Below, piece by piece: positions 23,259 through 36,064 of a stretch of 64,000 bases of DNA (within the stretch, counting starts at the first letter, position 1; each line of letters opens with the position of its first letter). Under the pieces are notes generated by a model, which had not been told where the DNA came from, searched no databases, and saw only the letters and a list, made by a program, of their open reading frames with translations. The stretch comes from Bursaphelenchus xylophilus (Eukaryota; Nematoda; Chromadorea; Rhabditida; Aphelenchoididae), in the NCBI GenBank assembly GCA_904066235.2, contig CAJFCV020000001.1, forward strand, positions 5,580,001 through 5,644,000, read 5' to 3'. The position numbers and the translations under genes were made by a program.

Positions 23259-24450
23259 CTACTATGACAGTGGAATTACAATAAAAGTAATAACCGCGTT
23301 GTAAAGGGCCCTTGACTCATCCCTTGAGGAGATTTGTGCCCAGAACAGGCACTTTCCGTTCGAATAAACATTCCCTTTTCTCGACGTTCTCCACCGTTCT
23401 CGGCGACTTTTCCGCTTTTCTTCGCTTGACTTTCGCCGTGTTCGGCCGCTCATGCCCTGAGGGTTTAAGTTTAAGGGAAAATCTCGCTCTTATGAAGGGA
23501 AATGCGATCCGATGCCTTTTTCGGCCACACACCGATATCCCCGCTGGCCGGGGGAATTGTGGTAAAACTTGGGAGTTTAGAGGGCTTTCCAAAAAAGGGA
23601 AATGTAAAGTAATATGCGTATTGAAGAGGAGCCGCAAGGGCTTTTCAAGACCGTTGTGGTTGTAGCGCGACTGTCAACAAGACGCTACAATTTTGATTAA
23701 CACAAATGATGACTTTTTCGTTTTTTTTGATTTCGAGACGTTATTTTAGGCCAGTCTTCTATTTTTTTTTTCATTTTTAGGAACTGAATTTTTCTTTATT
23801 TTTGTTTTCATTTATTTAGGCTTTTCATTTTATGATCACAGTTTTTTACCTTACCTTAGTTTATGCTAGGTCTAATCAACATTGAAGCGCAGTAGGTCCC
23901 TTGAATATGGAAAGGTCATATTTTTACTTTTCGCTTATTTTTTTATTTCAAATCATTTTCAACAATAATTTTGGTAAAATACGGTATTTACAATAGGCCA
24001 CCCAATCATGTTTTCTTTATTTTGTAATAAAGATTCTTTCAACGTTTTATAAAGTTTTATCCCTCGAAGACTCCTTTACTTTTAAGCCCTTCTTCGGAGC
24101 CCTAATTCTGCAAAAATACAAATCTCCCATTGTAATATGTCATCTTTATTTTGTACTCAGGTCTTGTGAGAGACCCTTTTCCTTCATTTCGCTTGTTAAG
24201 AAGATCATTTTTGTTATATTGGCCGGATGTTTCTTCGTTTCTGACAATTTAATTAATGATTATTTTTTCCTCAGCTTGTCTTGGCTATTTTTTGAAATCA
24301 AGTGGATATAATAAAATAAAATGGATTGCATGATATTTTTTTTTGAATTTGAAAAGTAATGGCTTCTTATCAGCTTGTTTTTTGCACTTTTATATCAATT
24401 TTTTATTTTCGAAATTTTGTGTTTTTGATGACATATATTTTAAACATAGT
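23259..24450. other. spacer without recognisable gene
   Basis: GC-moderate to about 23690, then AT-rich. Open frames at 23312-23665 lack start context and domain similarity. No repeat boundaries were found. Confidence 0.4.
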
Positions 24451-24604
24451 ATATCAGTCTGTCGAGAAGGAAAATATATGGTTTGTTGCGGCAAAATGTC
24501 TGGCCTTATTGCGGTCGCACACGAAATCTCCAGCCGTGGCAAAGCGATGATGGCCGATTCCAAGGCGCGACGAATCCACATTATTTTCCCGACATACTGA
24601 TATT
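24451..24604. mobile_element. short MITE, copy 1
   Basis: 154 bp with imperfect inverted ends (atatcagtctgtcg ... gacatactgatat). The interior matches the copy at 56584-56744 (gcggcaaaatgtctggcc, aaggcgcgacga). No coding capacity. Confidence 0.7.
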
Positions 24605-24949
24605 TTGTTTTTTATGTTTAAATTGAGGTTTTATGCGATTTTCTTCAAATGTTATTTTTTACTTTGCCCGGGCCACAAAGTAATTTTAAGAAATTTTGGC
24701 TCCACTTTTCAAGTCAAGCTGAAATTTTCGAAAATTTTTCGGAGAATTAAAATCACACAAAAAACAGGATATTATTTTTTTCGATTTGTGGCTAGTTTCA
24801 TGAAGATCAAAAATTTTTATTTTTTGCTTGCATAATTTTTGAATATCTAAATTAAAAAAAAATTTCGACTTTCGGGCATGATACTCCTAGTGCGACCCTC
24901 AGACTATGGTAAAACTTGACACAAATTTAGAATTTTTTAAAACATGACA

Positions 24950-25230
24950 GACTCCTAGCTCGCGCTTTGCAGAAACAACCGAGATTTTTAGATCGAAAGT
25001 TGGAAAAAAACTTTTTTTTTGCGAATTTAGCGTGAACATTTTTGTGCCTATTTTCTCCGTAGAGGGTAATATTTCTACAAAAAAAAAATAAATTTTTTCC
25101 GCACGAAACTGGGAAAGAAATAGCAAAAAACTGTTTTTTATCGGTGGCGCTCTCCGCGTTTCGCGTACTCTCTCGGCCGGAAAGGGTATTGAATATCTCG
25201 GCTGGCCCTGCAAAGCGCGATCTAAAATAC
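24950..25230. repeat. inverted-repeat element with CGCGCTTTGCAG ends
   Basis: The left end 'cgcgctttgcagaaac' is mirrored by 'ccctgcaaagcgcg' at 25205-25220, and both are followed inward by gagatt or gaatat sequence. Related half-copies occur at about 28709 and 50285. Non-coding. Confidence 0.55.
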
Positions 25231-25401
25231 ATCGCACTTGGGGCGGCTGTAAGCAAAATTTGCAAATTAATTTGAAAATTTTTAAATTTCAGAATATTTG
25301 CACGCCCCTTTGGTTTATTTATTTGTCGCTTCTTTTGGCCCCATTTCCCTGTCCCGGGCCAAGAATTATAAGTCGTTTATTCGCGAGTTTTTTTACGAAA
25401 A

Positions 25402-25509
25402 ATGCGCTTCAAAAAAGGCTTGGCCAAGAAAACTCACCGTAATCAAATCAAGCACACCCACACTGAGAAGAGGCGCCAAACCCCCTCAGGGCATTTAGCT
25501 GCAGAATGA
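25402..25509 (+). other. small basic ORF, coding status unclear
   Basis: 35 codons, very Lys/Arg/His-rich ('KKGLAKKTHRNQIKH'), with an ATG in fair context but no introns, leader or neighbour to support it. The basic composition loosely resembles short ribosomal proteins such as eL29, without a convincing match. Confidence 0.15.
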
Positions 25510-26092
25510 GAATGACTTTTATATGGCCCAGAAACTTGGCCAAACATTCTGGATGTTACAAATATGTTTTGGCTGGACTCTGAACAGGCATTGGAGGGAT
25601 TAATGGGAGCCAATTACAAACAGAGACAAAAAACATTACACTTGGGAAAAGCGAACATCTTACTGCAAAAAGAGTGTTCTAAAAATGGAAACTATTCAAT
25701 ATGGAGGAGATGCCGAGAATAAACACGGCCCATCTCCTTTGCAATATCATCTATGACGTCTGAAACAACTTTCCGTGCTTTCAGGGATAAGCAGGATGGA
25801 AGGAATAAGGTGTAATGTGATTAAACGATTTTTAGAAATTTTTTTCAGGTGAGCAAATGGGATGTTTTCTCTGGGGAAAATTCAAAATTTAACTAATTTT
25901 TGGCCAAAAAATTCTAGGTGATTTTGAAAAAACTTTGGAATGAAAAAAGTTTTTCATTAAAAAGTTGCATAATTCAAGAAAATAAACTTGAATCCAGTAA
26001 TTAAACTTGTAGATTCTAAACTGATATTGTTTTCTCCTCACCTTCCCTTCCTCAGGCCCCCTAATCCCGACCTCAAATCTTTGTGTTTAGTT

Positions 26093-26293
26093 ATGTGTTT
26101 GAAGGGGGAGATGAAGTTACGGGAGCAGGAAGTCAAGGAGCACATCGACAAGAACGCCGCTGAACGACTTCTTCTGAGGTTTAGCGCCTTTGAGAGGTCG
26201 CGGGGCCTTGTGAAACACAAAAAAATATTCCTCGGCCCATCTTTTTCGCGTCTTCTGAGGTCCGAATCCTCTTTTTATAAAGTCAATTTATGA
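26093..26293 (+). other. possible small ORF or exon
   Basis: 66 codons with balanced base use, in contrast to its AT-rich surroundings. Contains 'KLREQEVKEHIDKNAAERL', likely helical. A tttag acceptor lies just before the ATG. No domain recognised and no further exons found. Confidence 0.2.
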
Positions 26294-27037
26294 TTTTATA
26301 ACCAAAATCCTTTGTCGCATCGGTTTGCAATGCCACATGTAGCTTTTTTCGTTACTCGAGGATCAGTTTAGTTACCAGAAGTTGCTTTAATCTCAGCTAA
26401 TTTTATTTAAAAAATAATTTTGAGCCTTTCTTGAGATTTCAAATTTCGGATTGAAGTCATCGTGGATAATCAAATTCTGGGGATTTTGGAAATGCTGTTT
26501 GGAGTGGGGAAAAGATCCCCATTTGCTTAAAATCTGCTTGCATTTCGTTAGGGTACCCTAATCGAATTTTTTGGTATCTGCAAGGTATATACGCATTCCG
26601 ACTTCATGAGTATTTTGGGTTGGCGAACGCTCGGCGGAGGGTCGGCGAAGTAGAGTTTAAATTTGATCACCAAATCTTTGCAAACCTCCACTGACCTTTC
26701 CGATCTCCTAAGCAAAAGTATCGTCAACTCGAACTGTCTCAGACCCGAATTGCAGTAGTTCCTTGAAAGAAAAATAATAGCAATCTTGTGTTTTTTGATG
26801 AAAAAAATTTCCACAGAAGGTCAAAATTTTTCTAACAAACTTTGCAAAGCAATTGCCGAAAATACTTTTTTTGGCTCTCTCTGGTCATGTCCTATAGTTT
26901 CTAAATTTCCGAAGGCGATTATAAGCGTCAAAAATTGGATTTTTTATTCCATTTTTACATTATCCCTCTATTGCCTCTCCAATCCGGCTAAGCCCCAAAA
27001 AGGGTTGATTCTTATCATCCGCCCAGACTCATCTCAT

Positions 27038-28202
27038 ATGGATCACATGATGATCCTTAATGTCACTTTAATGTCCTTCTTTTGTTTCCTCATCACATTT
27101 CTTTTGAACTTTGGATTCATTTGTCCCATTTATGGAGTCCCTCTTTTCTCTTGGCCAGCGTTTCTTGATGAAGGTAATTGACAGAGAAGGGGGCCCATGA
27201 AAAGGCGCGGGAAACGTTAGGAATTCTATTATCCAGATTGTAGCCGAGATTTTAATATTCCCGGATCATAGGGACCTTCGAGGGTCATGTTGCGTCTAAT
27301 GGGATTGAGAGTATTATACTGGACTAGAATTATTATACAGTACTCAATTCAGCGCATTTCCTGAACCGTCTAGACGCTTCGTACACACACTACCGATTCA
27401 CCAAGGGATTTCTGATATCAAAATTCTGTCTGAAGAATTTTTGGAGGACCATTTTTGACAAGAATCTAGGGAAATGGCGAGATATTCAGAGTAAAGACGT
27501 TTTTATTTGAAATTTTCGCTGAAAATCTTTGAATTTTCGATGAAAATTTAGACTGTTTGGTATAAAAATTTACCTTCACATTCAAAGAGACTACAAATTT
27601 TAAAAATATTTCAAAAATGTTAAAACTTTTGTCTTTATCTGTGTGCATTTTCAAGAAGAAAAGTCGACACTGCCCCTCCCAACGTTCCGCGCCAATTGTT
27701 TTATTTTATATACTCTACTTTCTTGAGTCAAGTTTCCCATGACTTTTTCCGATTAGCATACAATTTACGCAATGCGGAGTCCACGCCATATATCTGCTTC
27801 TTGTCGCGGAGTTTTGGGGAAGTCACAAGGAGACACGTATTTTAGAAGTCATGGGGTGTTGCCTTTACAGGTGAGGAGGTTGATGAGGACAACTATTCGA
27901 GAATATATTTTGGTACTTTCTGTGGCTGTTTCATGCAGAATAGTGTGAGTTCAGGATACTGTCAAATTTTAAATTTTCAAAAAAATCAGCGTTTTGAGAT
28001 TTTCAAATTGAAAGTTTCACAGTTTATTCTGAATCTACAGTACAGTATTTCTGAATCGATTTTTACCGCTATGAATGGGAATACATGCAAAAAGTTTTTT
28101 TTCTATGACCGTCTCCCTCCTTTTCAGTACTGTCTCGTCCCAATAAAGGCTGAATATTTCGGCTTCGAATCCCAAGTGGAACCTAAAATTTTCAGGGATT
28201 AA
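27038..28202 (+). CDS. small secreted or single-pass protein, unknown family
   Basis: Exons 27038-27173, 27871-27944 and 28128-28202 join in phase at good splice sites (gaag|gtaatt, tttacag|gt, agt|gtgagt, tttcag|tac) to give 94 aa. Residues 5-30 are strongly hydrophobic (LMSFFCFLITFLL) and act as a signal peptide or membrane anchor. The rest is acidic, then aromatic with four cysteines (C29, and three in 'FCGCFMQNSYC'). Three independent junctions keeping frame is the main support for it being a gene in an otherwise repeat-rich desert. Transcription is unproved. An extracellular effector, a small ligand or a peptide precursor are all possible. Confidence 0.5.
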
Positions 28203-29055
28203 CATGTGGCCAAATTAAACGGTTTTTAAGTGATTTTCAAAAATTTGGAGTTTCCTCTTTTAAACAAATCGCTTTCAAAAAATTGCTGATTATTTTATTT
28301 TTCAAAGTCGCCGGTTTATTTATTTATTTATTTTTCCATCAATTCAATTTTTCCCTGTTGTTGTGACCTGTCTCAAATGTATTTTGAGCCGTTCCTTCGG
28401 CCGCTCGTAATACGGCCGAAAAACGTGTCTTTGCATAAAAGATTGAGGATTCGGCCGCTCCTCTCAATGCATTGTAAGGAAAGGCGTGGCGCCATTGGCC
28501 GAGATTTGGGCCAGTAATGTCATAACTTCCAAACAATTCTCTCATGCCCTTTTATAACGCAACCCACTTTTGTCCCCGATTCTGCAGACATTTTTTAGTT
28601 CATTCGTGGGAGATATTGGGTTATGGTATCTTCTTTTTTTTTATTTTTTGGCGTAGGCTGGAGATAATAAAGAAAAAAAAGTTTCCCATGGCACGTACGA
28701 GATTTTGAGATCGCGCTTTGCAGAAACAGTCAAAAAAATTTGTTCAAGAAATTTTTTTTTTTGGTTTGAAATCTTCGGTGCATAACTTGGACTCTAATTT
28801 TTTGGTTAATTTTGTTCCTGAAATTCACGAAGCACCAAAAACCATTTTTCCTCCGGCCGTCTCCTCGTATTCCATTGTCTCTCGTCGAATTTTTTTCGCG
28901 TATTTTTTTTAATTTTAATTCCGAATTATCTCCAAATATTTTACTTCAGTCCCCGCATTTTCTCCGTAGAGTAGCCCCCTCTTCTCGCCACATCTCCACC
29001 TTAATCATGCTCATTTTCTAACATCTCTGCTCCAATCCACACCCCATCTCCGACC
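28203..29055. other. AT-rich spacer with a degenerate repeat end
   Basis: A diverged copy of the GCGCTTTGCAG-type repeat starts near 28709, and 'ttttctccgtagag' near 28965 is shared with the element at 24950-25230. No exon chain recognised. Confidence 0.4.
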
Positions 29056-32000
29056 ATGTTATACAGCCATGTGACCCTGCTCATGTTGCGGGTTGTGGAT
29101 GTTGTGGCCAAGACAACGGTGCAGCAATCGGCCAAGATGTTGGTCGGGGAAGTTCCCGGCGATATTCAGGTGGGAATCGCGGATTCTTTTTTGTTTTCGA
29201 TATTAAAGTTATATTATACTAGACAAAGTTTGAACGTTGGACCTTGGTCGGGTTGCCGGGAGATGAGTGGACACACGTGTCCAGGAACTCATTTTTGACA
29301 CCGTTCATATTATCCATTGCCTTCAGATCAACAAAGTTTAATAAAATATCATTTTCCATGACTTAATATCAATTATAATGTAGAATAAGTCCCCAGAAAG
29401 ACCCTTGCCATGTTTTAATTGATCTCCGAACTCTTACGTTACCTCTCGATTACACTTCCTACAGCTGCGAATGTAGAAATCCCACGAGTTTTGTTTATTT
29501 AAATTAGGAACTTGTAGGCAGCCGGTTTCAATTTCAGATCCCTCTTCCCGTTTTTTGCAATTTTTGGTCCAAATCTTTTGGTTTATTTATTTTTGATTCA
29601 TTCAGAAATGGAAGGACGAAAAAACAAGGACTAACAATAATCTCCAACAATTACTGGTCAAGAGCTCTTGATAGTTTAAAAAGCTGTGAGCAAGTTGTGC
29701 AGGAAAAATTAAAATTAGCGGATTTGGGAATGGTGGAGTTAGTAAAAATTAAAAATTTTAAATTTGCTATGGATAATATAAAAAATAAGCAATAGATGCT
29801 CGCGGAGGGAGTAATGGACATAATAAATGTTATTAACATTTCTACTTTACTTTTTGGTAATTAGTTCAAGGTCATTTTGAGTATTTGGAACGGAATGCCA
29901 AAAATGGCGGGAAAACAAAATTTTGAATTTTCTTACCAAAAAAGGTCTAAAATTGATTCAAACGAAGTCTTGAGAAGTAAATACGCAAGACGAAACAAAA
30001 GATAAAATTTAGGCAGCGGTCCATAATTACAGAATGGTCATAAAAAAGAATATCATTTGCATAATTGGCCTGTCTATCTATAATTTTTTCAATATAAAAA
30101 ATTACATTTTTGCATTACTTTCTAAAAAAATTAATCATCACCATCGAAAACTCCTAAATCGAGTATTTGTGGAAAAATTCAAAAAATTAAATTTTGACAA
30201 AAATACACATTTTTTGCAAAGATATAAGGGTTTGACGACATTTGAAAAGATTTTTAAAATCCATTATGGCATCTGTTCATTGTAATTTCTGGCCATTAAG
30301 GACGGACACGAAAATTTAAATTTCAGTTTTAGATTAAACTCAAGGAAGCCTTTAATGACATTGCTTTAGATTGGTGCATTATTCCCAATGCATCGTCAGA
30401 TCGCCGGAACCGAAGCTTGCGGAGCCATCTGGGAGCAGTACGGAATACAAAGAGCGGAGATCGCGGTGCTGACAGTCAAAGAGTTGAACAAGGTGCTTCC
30501 ATTTCGATTGGGGATTACGATACGGGATTCCTGTTGGACGGAGAGGATAGCAATGGAACAGGTAGGAAAAGTCTTGACTCAGAGTGTTTTATTTTACTTT
30601 ATTTGGGAGTTTATGACAATTGAGAGGGCGTTGTTTGAGTTTTGTGGCAATTTTTATATCAATTTATATTTTTTATATTCCACTACCTTTAGACCATCGG
30701 ATTTCTTCGCGAAGGCGTCCAACAATGTTCTTGTTGTCAAACAGCGGGCTGTCAGAAAAAAGCGAACCCAGTAGTGGCCATCGTGGGTCCAGCCAAGTCC
30801 TCCACCACCATCGCCGTCCAGAATGTTCTCCAGGTTTTTCGGATCCCTCAAATCGGATATGGGGCCACAACCACGGATCTGACGGACAAAGAACAGTTCG
30901 GATATTTCCTTCGGACGGTCCCTTCCGACGCTTGGCAAGCCATGGCCATCATGGAGTTGCTCAAACATTACAATTGGACTTACATTGCAGTCGTTTATTC
31001 GGCCGGAAATTACGGAGAGAAGGGGTTTGAAGCCATGGAAAGGTTGAGCAGATCCGGGGTTTGTATTGCTCATACGGAGAAGGTGAAGAGTCTGGGAGAG
31101 ATCAACGACTACATCCAAGTGCACAAGAAGCTTCTGAATCTGAAACCGCGTCCTCAAGTGGTCGTTTGTTTCTGCGAGGGGATGAGTATGACCAAGATCT
31201 TCAAGGCCCAGAAAGAGTTGAGGAAACGGACACCGGAATTACACACATTTCAGTGGATTGGGAGTGACAGTTGGGCTGATCGGTAAAATATTTTATATTA
31301 TTCACGAAGAGGCAGTATGTCGCAATTCAAAATCGAAGTTTTTTTTTCCTTTTCGAATACTGTTGACCCTCCAAGCACCATTGTCACAAACTGAAAAAAG
31401 AATCTCTTTAGATTGGACGTTGTCGAGGGAGTTGAGAACGAAGCGGCCGGAAGCTTTTCCATCAGAATCCACTCTCCGAACGTCGAGTCCTTCAAGCCCT
31501 ACTACTTCTCTCTGAATCCCATAAATCACACCTGGAATCCGTGGTTTCGAGAGTTTTGGCAACAGAAATTTAAATGTCAATTGATGGTCCCAAAGGACGA
31601 TACGTTGACTCCAGTCTGTACTGGAAAGGAGAATCTGACCACCAATTACGAACAGGTAAGTGGAATCGACCAATGAGGAGGGTGTCGTACGGGAGACACG
31701 TTTCTCTCTGACCGTATCTTTTCAATTTCTTTGCAAAAATTTTTTACAATAATTATAATTTCTCGTCTCCTCTTGTCTAAAACGTTCAGGAATTTATTTG
31801 TGGACTGTTGGAAATATTAGTACCAGCTTTAAAAAAGAATTGCAGATTTCGTACTGATCTTTTGATATCCTTACAAATCTTTTATTTAGGATCCGAAACT
31901 GAGTCAAGTAATCAACTCGGTCCGAGTGGTCGGCCTTGCTCTGAAGGCTTTGCATCAAGATAAATGCAAGAGTTACAATACTACAGTATGCCCCGAGTTG

Positions 32001-35000
32001 GAGTCCATAAACGGGACCTTGCTCTTCCAGTACATGATGAATGTTTCGTTCACGGATGAGTTCGAACAGGACATTTCTTTCGATGAAAACGGCGATCCAC
32101 CCGCTTGGTAGGTTGTTTGTCATATTTTGGATTCAACATTTAGGTATGATATCCTTAATTATGTCGGAAAAAAGGGATTTCGATTGGCCGGCCATTTCCG
32201 ACAGAACAGAACCGGCGAACACTTCTTGGCCATGTCCAGAGAACCCATCATGTTCTATGATAAGACCTCCAAAATGCCCGAAAGTGTATGCAGCAAACCT
32301 TGTAGGGTTGGACAGAGGGTAAGGTTGTTGTGATTTGAGAATTTCTGCGTTTAGCAACGAAAAACAACTGCTTGTTGCTGGATTTGTGAGACTTGTTCTG
32401 AAAATCAGGTGGTGAACTATACTTCAAACTTGTGCGAGGACTGTCCACTGGGGTATTGGCCAAATGAAAAGAGAACAAGTAAGTTTTGTTTGAGTATGAA
32501 AGTAATTCCGGGGAAAAAATTAAGCTTTTAAAAAGTGATAGACTTTCTTTGCTATAGTATAAAAGTCTGTGACTTTGTTCAAAATTATTTTTCCTGAATT
32601 CCTAAAACTGTTCGAATTCCTTTGACTGATCGCTCAAGTTAGCGAGTAATCAGCAAGTTTGTGGAGATTCTTTTATTTCCCAGCCATTTGATTACCCAAG
32701 ATCTCAACAAAACTCTTGATCTGGGCCAGTACAGCTGAGGGGACTCGAACCCGCGACTTTTCCCGCCAAAGAAAAAACTTTAACCTCTGAACTAAGCAAA
32801 TGCACCCTCTTATTTGTTCCACAAGGGCAGAGTTTGAACGGAGAGACGAAAAATTGATGAAACTTGACTTGGAATGACAGCGGAATTGGCAGGTATCCAT
32901 GGACAAATGACATGTGTAATATACCATTCGGAAAGCCTTAGAAAAGTTGTTTCATGAGCCGGTTTCAAAAATTGCTACCGGATTACAGGTTTGGAGGAAT
33001 GGGCCGCTTTTCAAAGGCTTTCGGATGGTATATATTACAATTAATTTGGCCATGGGTAGTTTGAGAAGTTCCATTTTGAGATCAAAGTTTTCTAAAAAAT
33101 AATTTTTTTAGCTCTCCTCACTTTTTATAGTCTCTCGTTTGATTTTTCTGAATAATTTTGCAGTTGTTCGAAAAATTTTATTGAATTTGTAGAGTGGACA
33201 AATAAATAATTTTCAGGCTGCTACGCCCTTCCCCACGAGCACTACGAGATCACGACCCTCTCCTCGATCGTTGCTCTCATCATCGCCACCATCGGCATCC
33301 TCCTGACCCTCCTCACGGTCGTCATTTTCGTCAATCATAATGCCACCCCAGTGGTGAAGTCGACGACAAGAGAGCTTTCTTATATAATTCTGGGAGGGAT
33401 CATCGCTTGTTATGCGTCGACTTACTTCATTCTGGCCAGACCCAATCCCCTGTCGTGTTTTGTCGCCCGAACCTTGCCTCCCATCGGCTTTGCCGTCATT
33501 TATTCGGCGCTTTTGACCAAAACCAACAGAATTGCGAGGATTTTGGCCGGTTCGAAGAAGCGAATTCTCACCAAAAAGCCGAGATTTCTGTCAACTTTTA
33601 GTCAGGTTATCATCACATGGTGCTTAGTGTTCATTCAATGTGTCATTGTCGCTGTTTCTGCTATGCAGGTTAGCTTTTTTACATTTAATTTTTTTGGGCT
33701 AAAATACGGTAAGTTTCAAAAAAAAATATCTTTTTTCAGGAATTTCCTCATGCTGGGTTTGATCAGCACTTTATGCCGAAGAGGATGGTGCTGATCTGCT
33801 CCGCCTCCAATCTATGGGTCATTCTCCCCTTCATCTGGAACTTTGTTTTAATTCTTTTTTGCACTTTGTATGCGGTAAAAACAAGAAATCTGCCGGAAAA
33901 CTTCAACGAAGCCAAATTCATAGGGTTTACAATGTAAGTCGTTGTTTTTACAACATTTTGAACTCAAACGTTACCATTAGACATATTGATTGAAGTTGTT
34001 TTGACCTTATTTTAGGTATTGCACAGTAGTTGTTTGGGTCGCGTTCGTAGTTCTGTATCTGGGCACCGTGAACAAGGCCCTGACCATGTGCTATACGTTC
34101 AGTATATCTGCCACAATTGCCTTGGTCTTACTCTTCTTTCCCAAAGTCTACATAATCATTTTTCATCCCGAAAGGAACGTCCGAGCATCTTACACAACCA
34201 CCAAATTGATCAGATGCCATTTCGGGAACTCTCAGGGAACTCAGGATTCGAAACATGCTAGTGCCAAGACTCGCCAGTCATCGCAGAGCATGTCCATCAG
34301 GTCAGTTTTCTCTCATTTATCTGATAAAAACGCATTTTTTCCTTTCCCTTCGATCGCCCTTTAGATTGTTTGGAAAATAAAAAAGAAACGAAGGAAGGGA
34401 GGCATCGTTCCTCGGTAGTATAGTGGTAAGTATCCGCGCCTGTCACGTGCGAGACCCGGGTTCGATTCCCGGCCGGGGAGGAAAAACTTTTGTTGATGAA
34501 AACGACATTTTGGCCCACATTTTTATCGGTAATGGCAAAATGTTGCATGAAGCAATCAAATTTTACTGTTTTGTCCACAAATAACAATTTTTTCAGTTCA
34601 TCTCGATATCCGACTCGAACCGCCTCTCTGCACATCATGAATCAGTCTCCATCGGGTTCAATGACCACTGCAATTCCTTCCTTGCCAACTCAACTTAAAG
34701 TTGTTGAATCCAGCACTCAAACCGAGGCCAATTCCGCTCGTTTTATGCGCACTTTCTCCGTGATGCAAGGGCACAAAAGGAGCAAGGCGTTGGATGAGGA
34801 TGTCCTCAATCTGATTGACTCTTGCCGAAGATATCAGGTCAGTTCTGAGTTGTTTTTCTCACTGAGTTCAAAGGCAATTTGGAATGTTTTGAAAACAAGG
34901 GATAGATGTTATAGTGGGGAATTGATAAAACATTTGCAAAACACGCTGTTTCGACCGTTTTTGCACTTTTCTTGAGGGTTTATAAGTGCTCGAGATAAGT

Positions 35001-35980
35001 ATTTCCATCTCAAAACAGGGTTTCCTTTGGTTATTGCACATTTTCTGTTCCTTTGGATTACGGTAGTTCCGAGAAATGCACCCAAAAAGTAGCCAATTAG
35101 TACTGTAATTTTGATGCAAAAGATTTATTAATTTTCCTAGAATTTTTTCTGGAATTTTGGATTCCTTTTGCATCAAAATTTGAATATTGTTAAGTAGTTG
35201 GTGGTTACAGTAATTGCGGACTAACTCCTACTCCTATTAGCCCTCTTCTTACCGTAGTTTTTCCTCCATTTTGTTGTGGATTTTAGCATCAGCGAGCGTC
35301 GGTTGTCGCCGCCTTGGCTCCCATAGAATTGGATCCCCTGGGGCATGAAGAAGATGACGTCATTCTTCCATCGACTTCTTCCCGATGGAGATCCCTGTCG
35401 CCGCACCCGAGAGGAGAGTAGGTATAGTGTTCTGAGTAGTGGAGACTGGTCGATATTGTCGCGAGTAGTGTGCTTTGTGATCGGATATTTTCGAAAGTAT
35501 TGTGGAAGTAGTCGTTTATTCGTCTTTTCTTGGGTTTTCTTTTTAAAAAATACTTTTTTCTCTGGTTTTTCCTTGATTCTAATTTCGCATTTCCCGCTCC
35601 CCGATCTCCCTAATCCTTGAAGATGTTTGCAGGATGAACGGCTGAGCAATGCCAACATTCAGAACATGCTTTTGGAGGAGGAAGTGGAAGAAGAAGATGG
35701 AGACGTGGGCTCTCTGTTGGCCGGGACCATCGAAAAGGGGATGAGGACGGTTCTTCAGACCGTCTCGAGGCCCTCGTTGGATGCGAGAAGTGCGTCGATC
35801 GGGCAGAATCAACGGGATTCCCCCAAAATGTCGACCTTGAGACCTCAGAGTGCGGCTGCTGGAACCCTCAGGCATCGGCATTCGAACACACCCAAGCCAA
35901 CCGAGGTCTTGCCGGAATGTTCCGAGGACAATACGGTATCCTCGGCACAGATTTTGTTTGGCGATGATCGATTTGAACAG
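29056..35980 (+). CDS. metabotropic glutamate receptor (class C GPCR)
   Basis: G-protein-coupled glutamate receptor of the neuronal surface. Exons: 29056-29169, 30370-30561, 30693-31282, 31412-31655, 31890-32107, 32144-32318, 32355-32478, 33217-33668, 33740-33933, 34016-34300, 34597-34837, 35287-~35417, ~35623/35633-35980. It has a Venus-flytrap ligand domain (GPAKSSTTIA, SAGNYGEKG), a cysteine-rich linker (CCWICETC), seven TM helices beginning 'SSIVALIIATIGILL', and a long Ser/Glu-rich tail. 'DLTDKEQF' and 'VPSDAWQAMA' sit closest to group I (mGluR1/5, C. elegans MGL-2), an inference. The last certain exon is 35633-35980. The exon 12-13 join is ambiguous: the GTAGGT donor needs an AAG acceptor at 35622. 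The end is either read-through to 36064 or a final exon at 36785-36841 ending in -TQL. A tRNA-Asp lies in intron 10. Confidence 0.92.
32735..32812 (-). pseudogene. tRNA-like relic in receptor intron 7
   Basis: On the minus strand 'gcttagttcagaggtta' resembles a D-arm and 'gcgggttcgagtccc' a T-arm. The acceptor ends pair at about five of seven positions, and the anticodon arm is T-rich and irregular. It is antisense to the receptor gene. A decayed tRNA or tRNA-derived insert is more likely than a working gene. Confidence 0.35.
32915..33039. repeat. short palindromic element in receptor intron 7
   Basis: tgtaatataccattcgg...aaagcctt at the left is mirrored by aaggctttcggatggtatatattaca at the right, giving about 30-bp arms and a roughly 60-bp centre. 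MITE-like, non-coding. Confidence 0.65.
34409..34480 (+). tRNA. tRNA-Asp(GTC)
   Basis: A 72-base canonical gene: acceptor TCCTCGG pairs with CCGGGGA before the final G, the D-arm has TAGTATAGTGGTAAGTA, the anticodon loop is CTGTCAC (GTC at 34442-34444), and the T-arm is CCCGGGTTCGATTCCCGG. It decodes Asp codons GAC/GAU. It is nested on the same strand in an intron of the glutamate receptor, with its own internal pol III A and B boxes and a downstream T-rich stretch that could end transcription. Confidence 0.97.
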
Positions 35981-36064
35981 GTGATTTTGTCAATTATTTA
36001 TATTCATTATACCAGATATTCCAATACCATTTTTGTCCATAAAATTGAAGGGAAAGAAGGTTAA

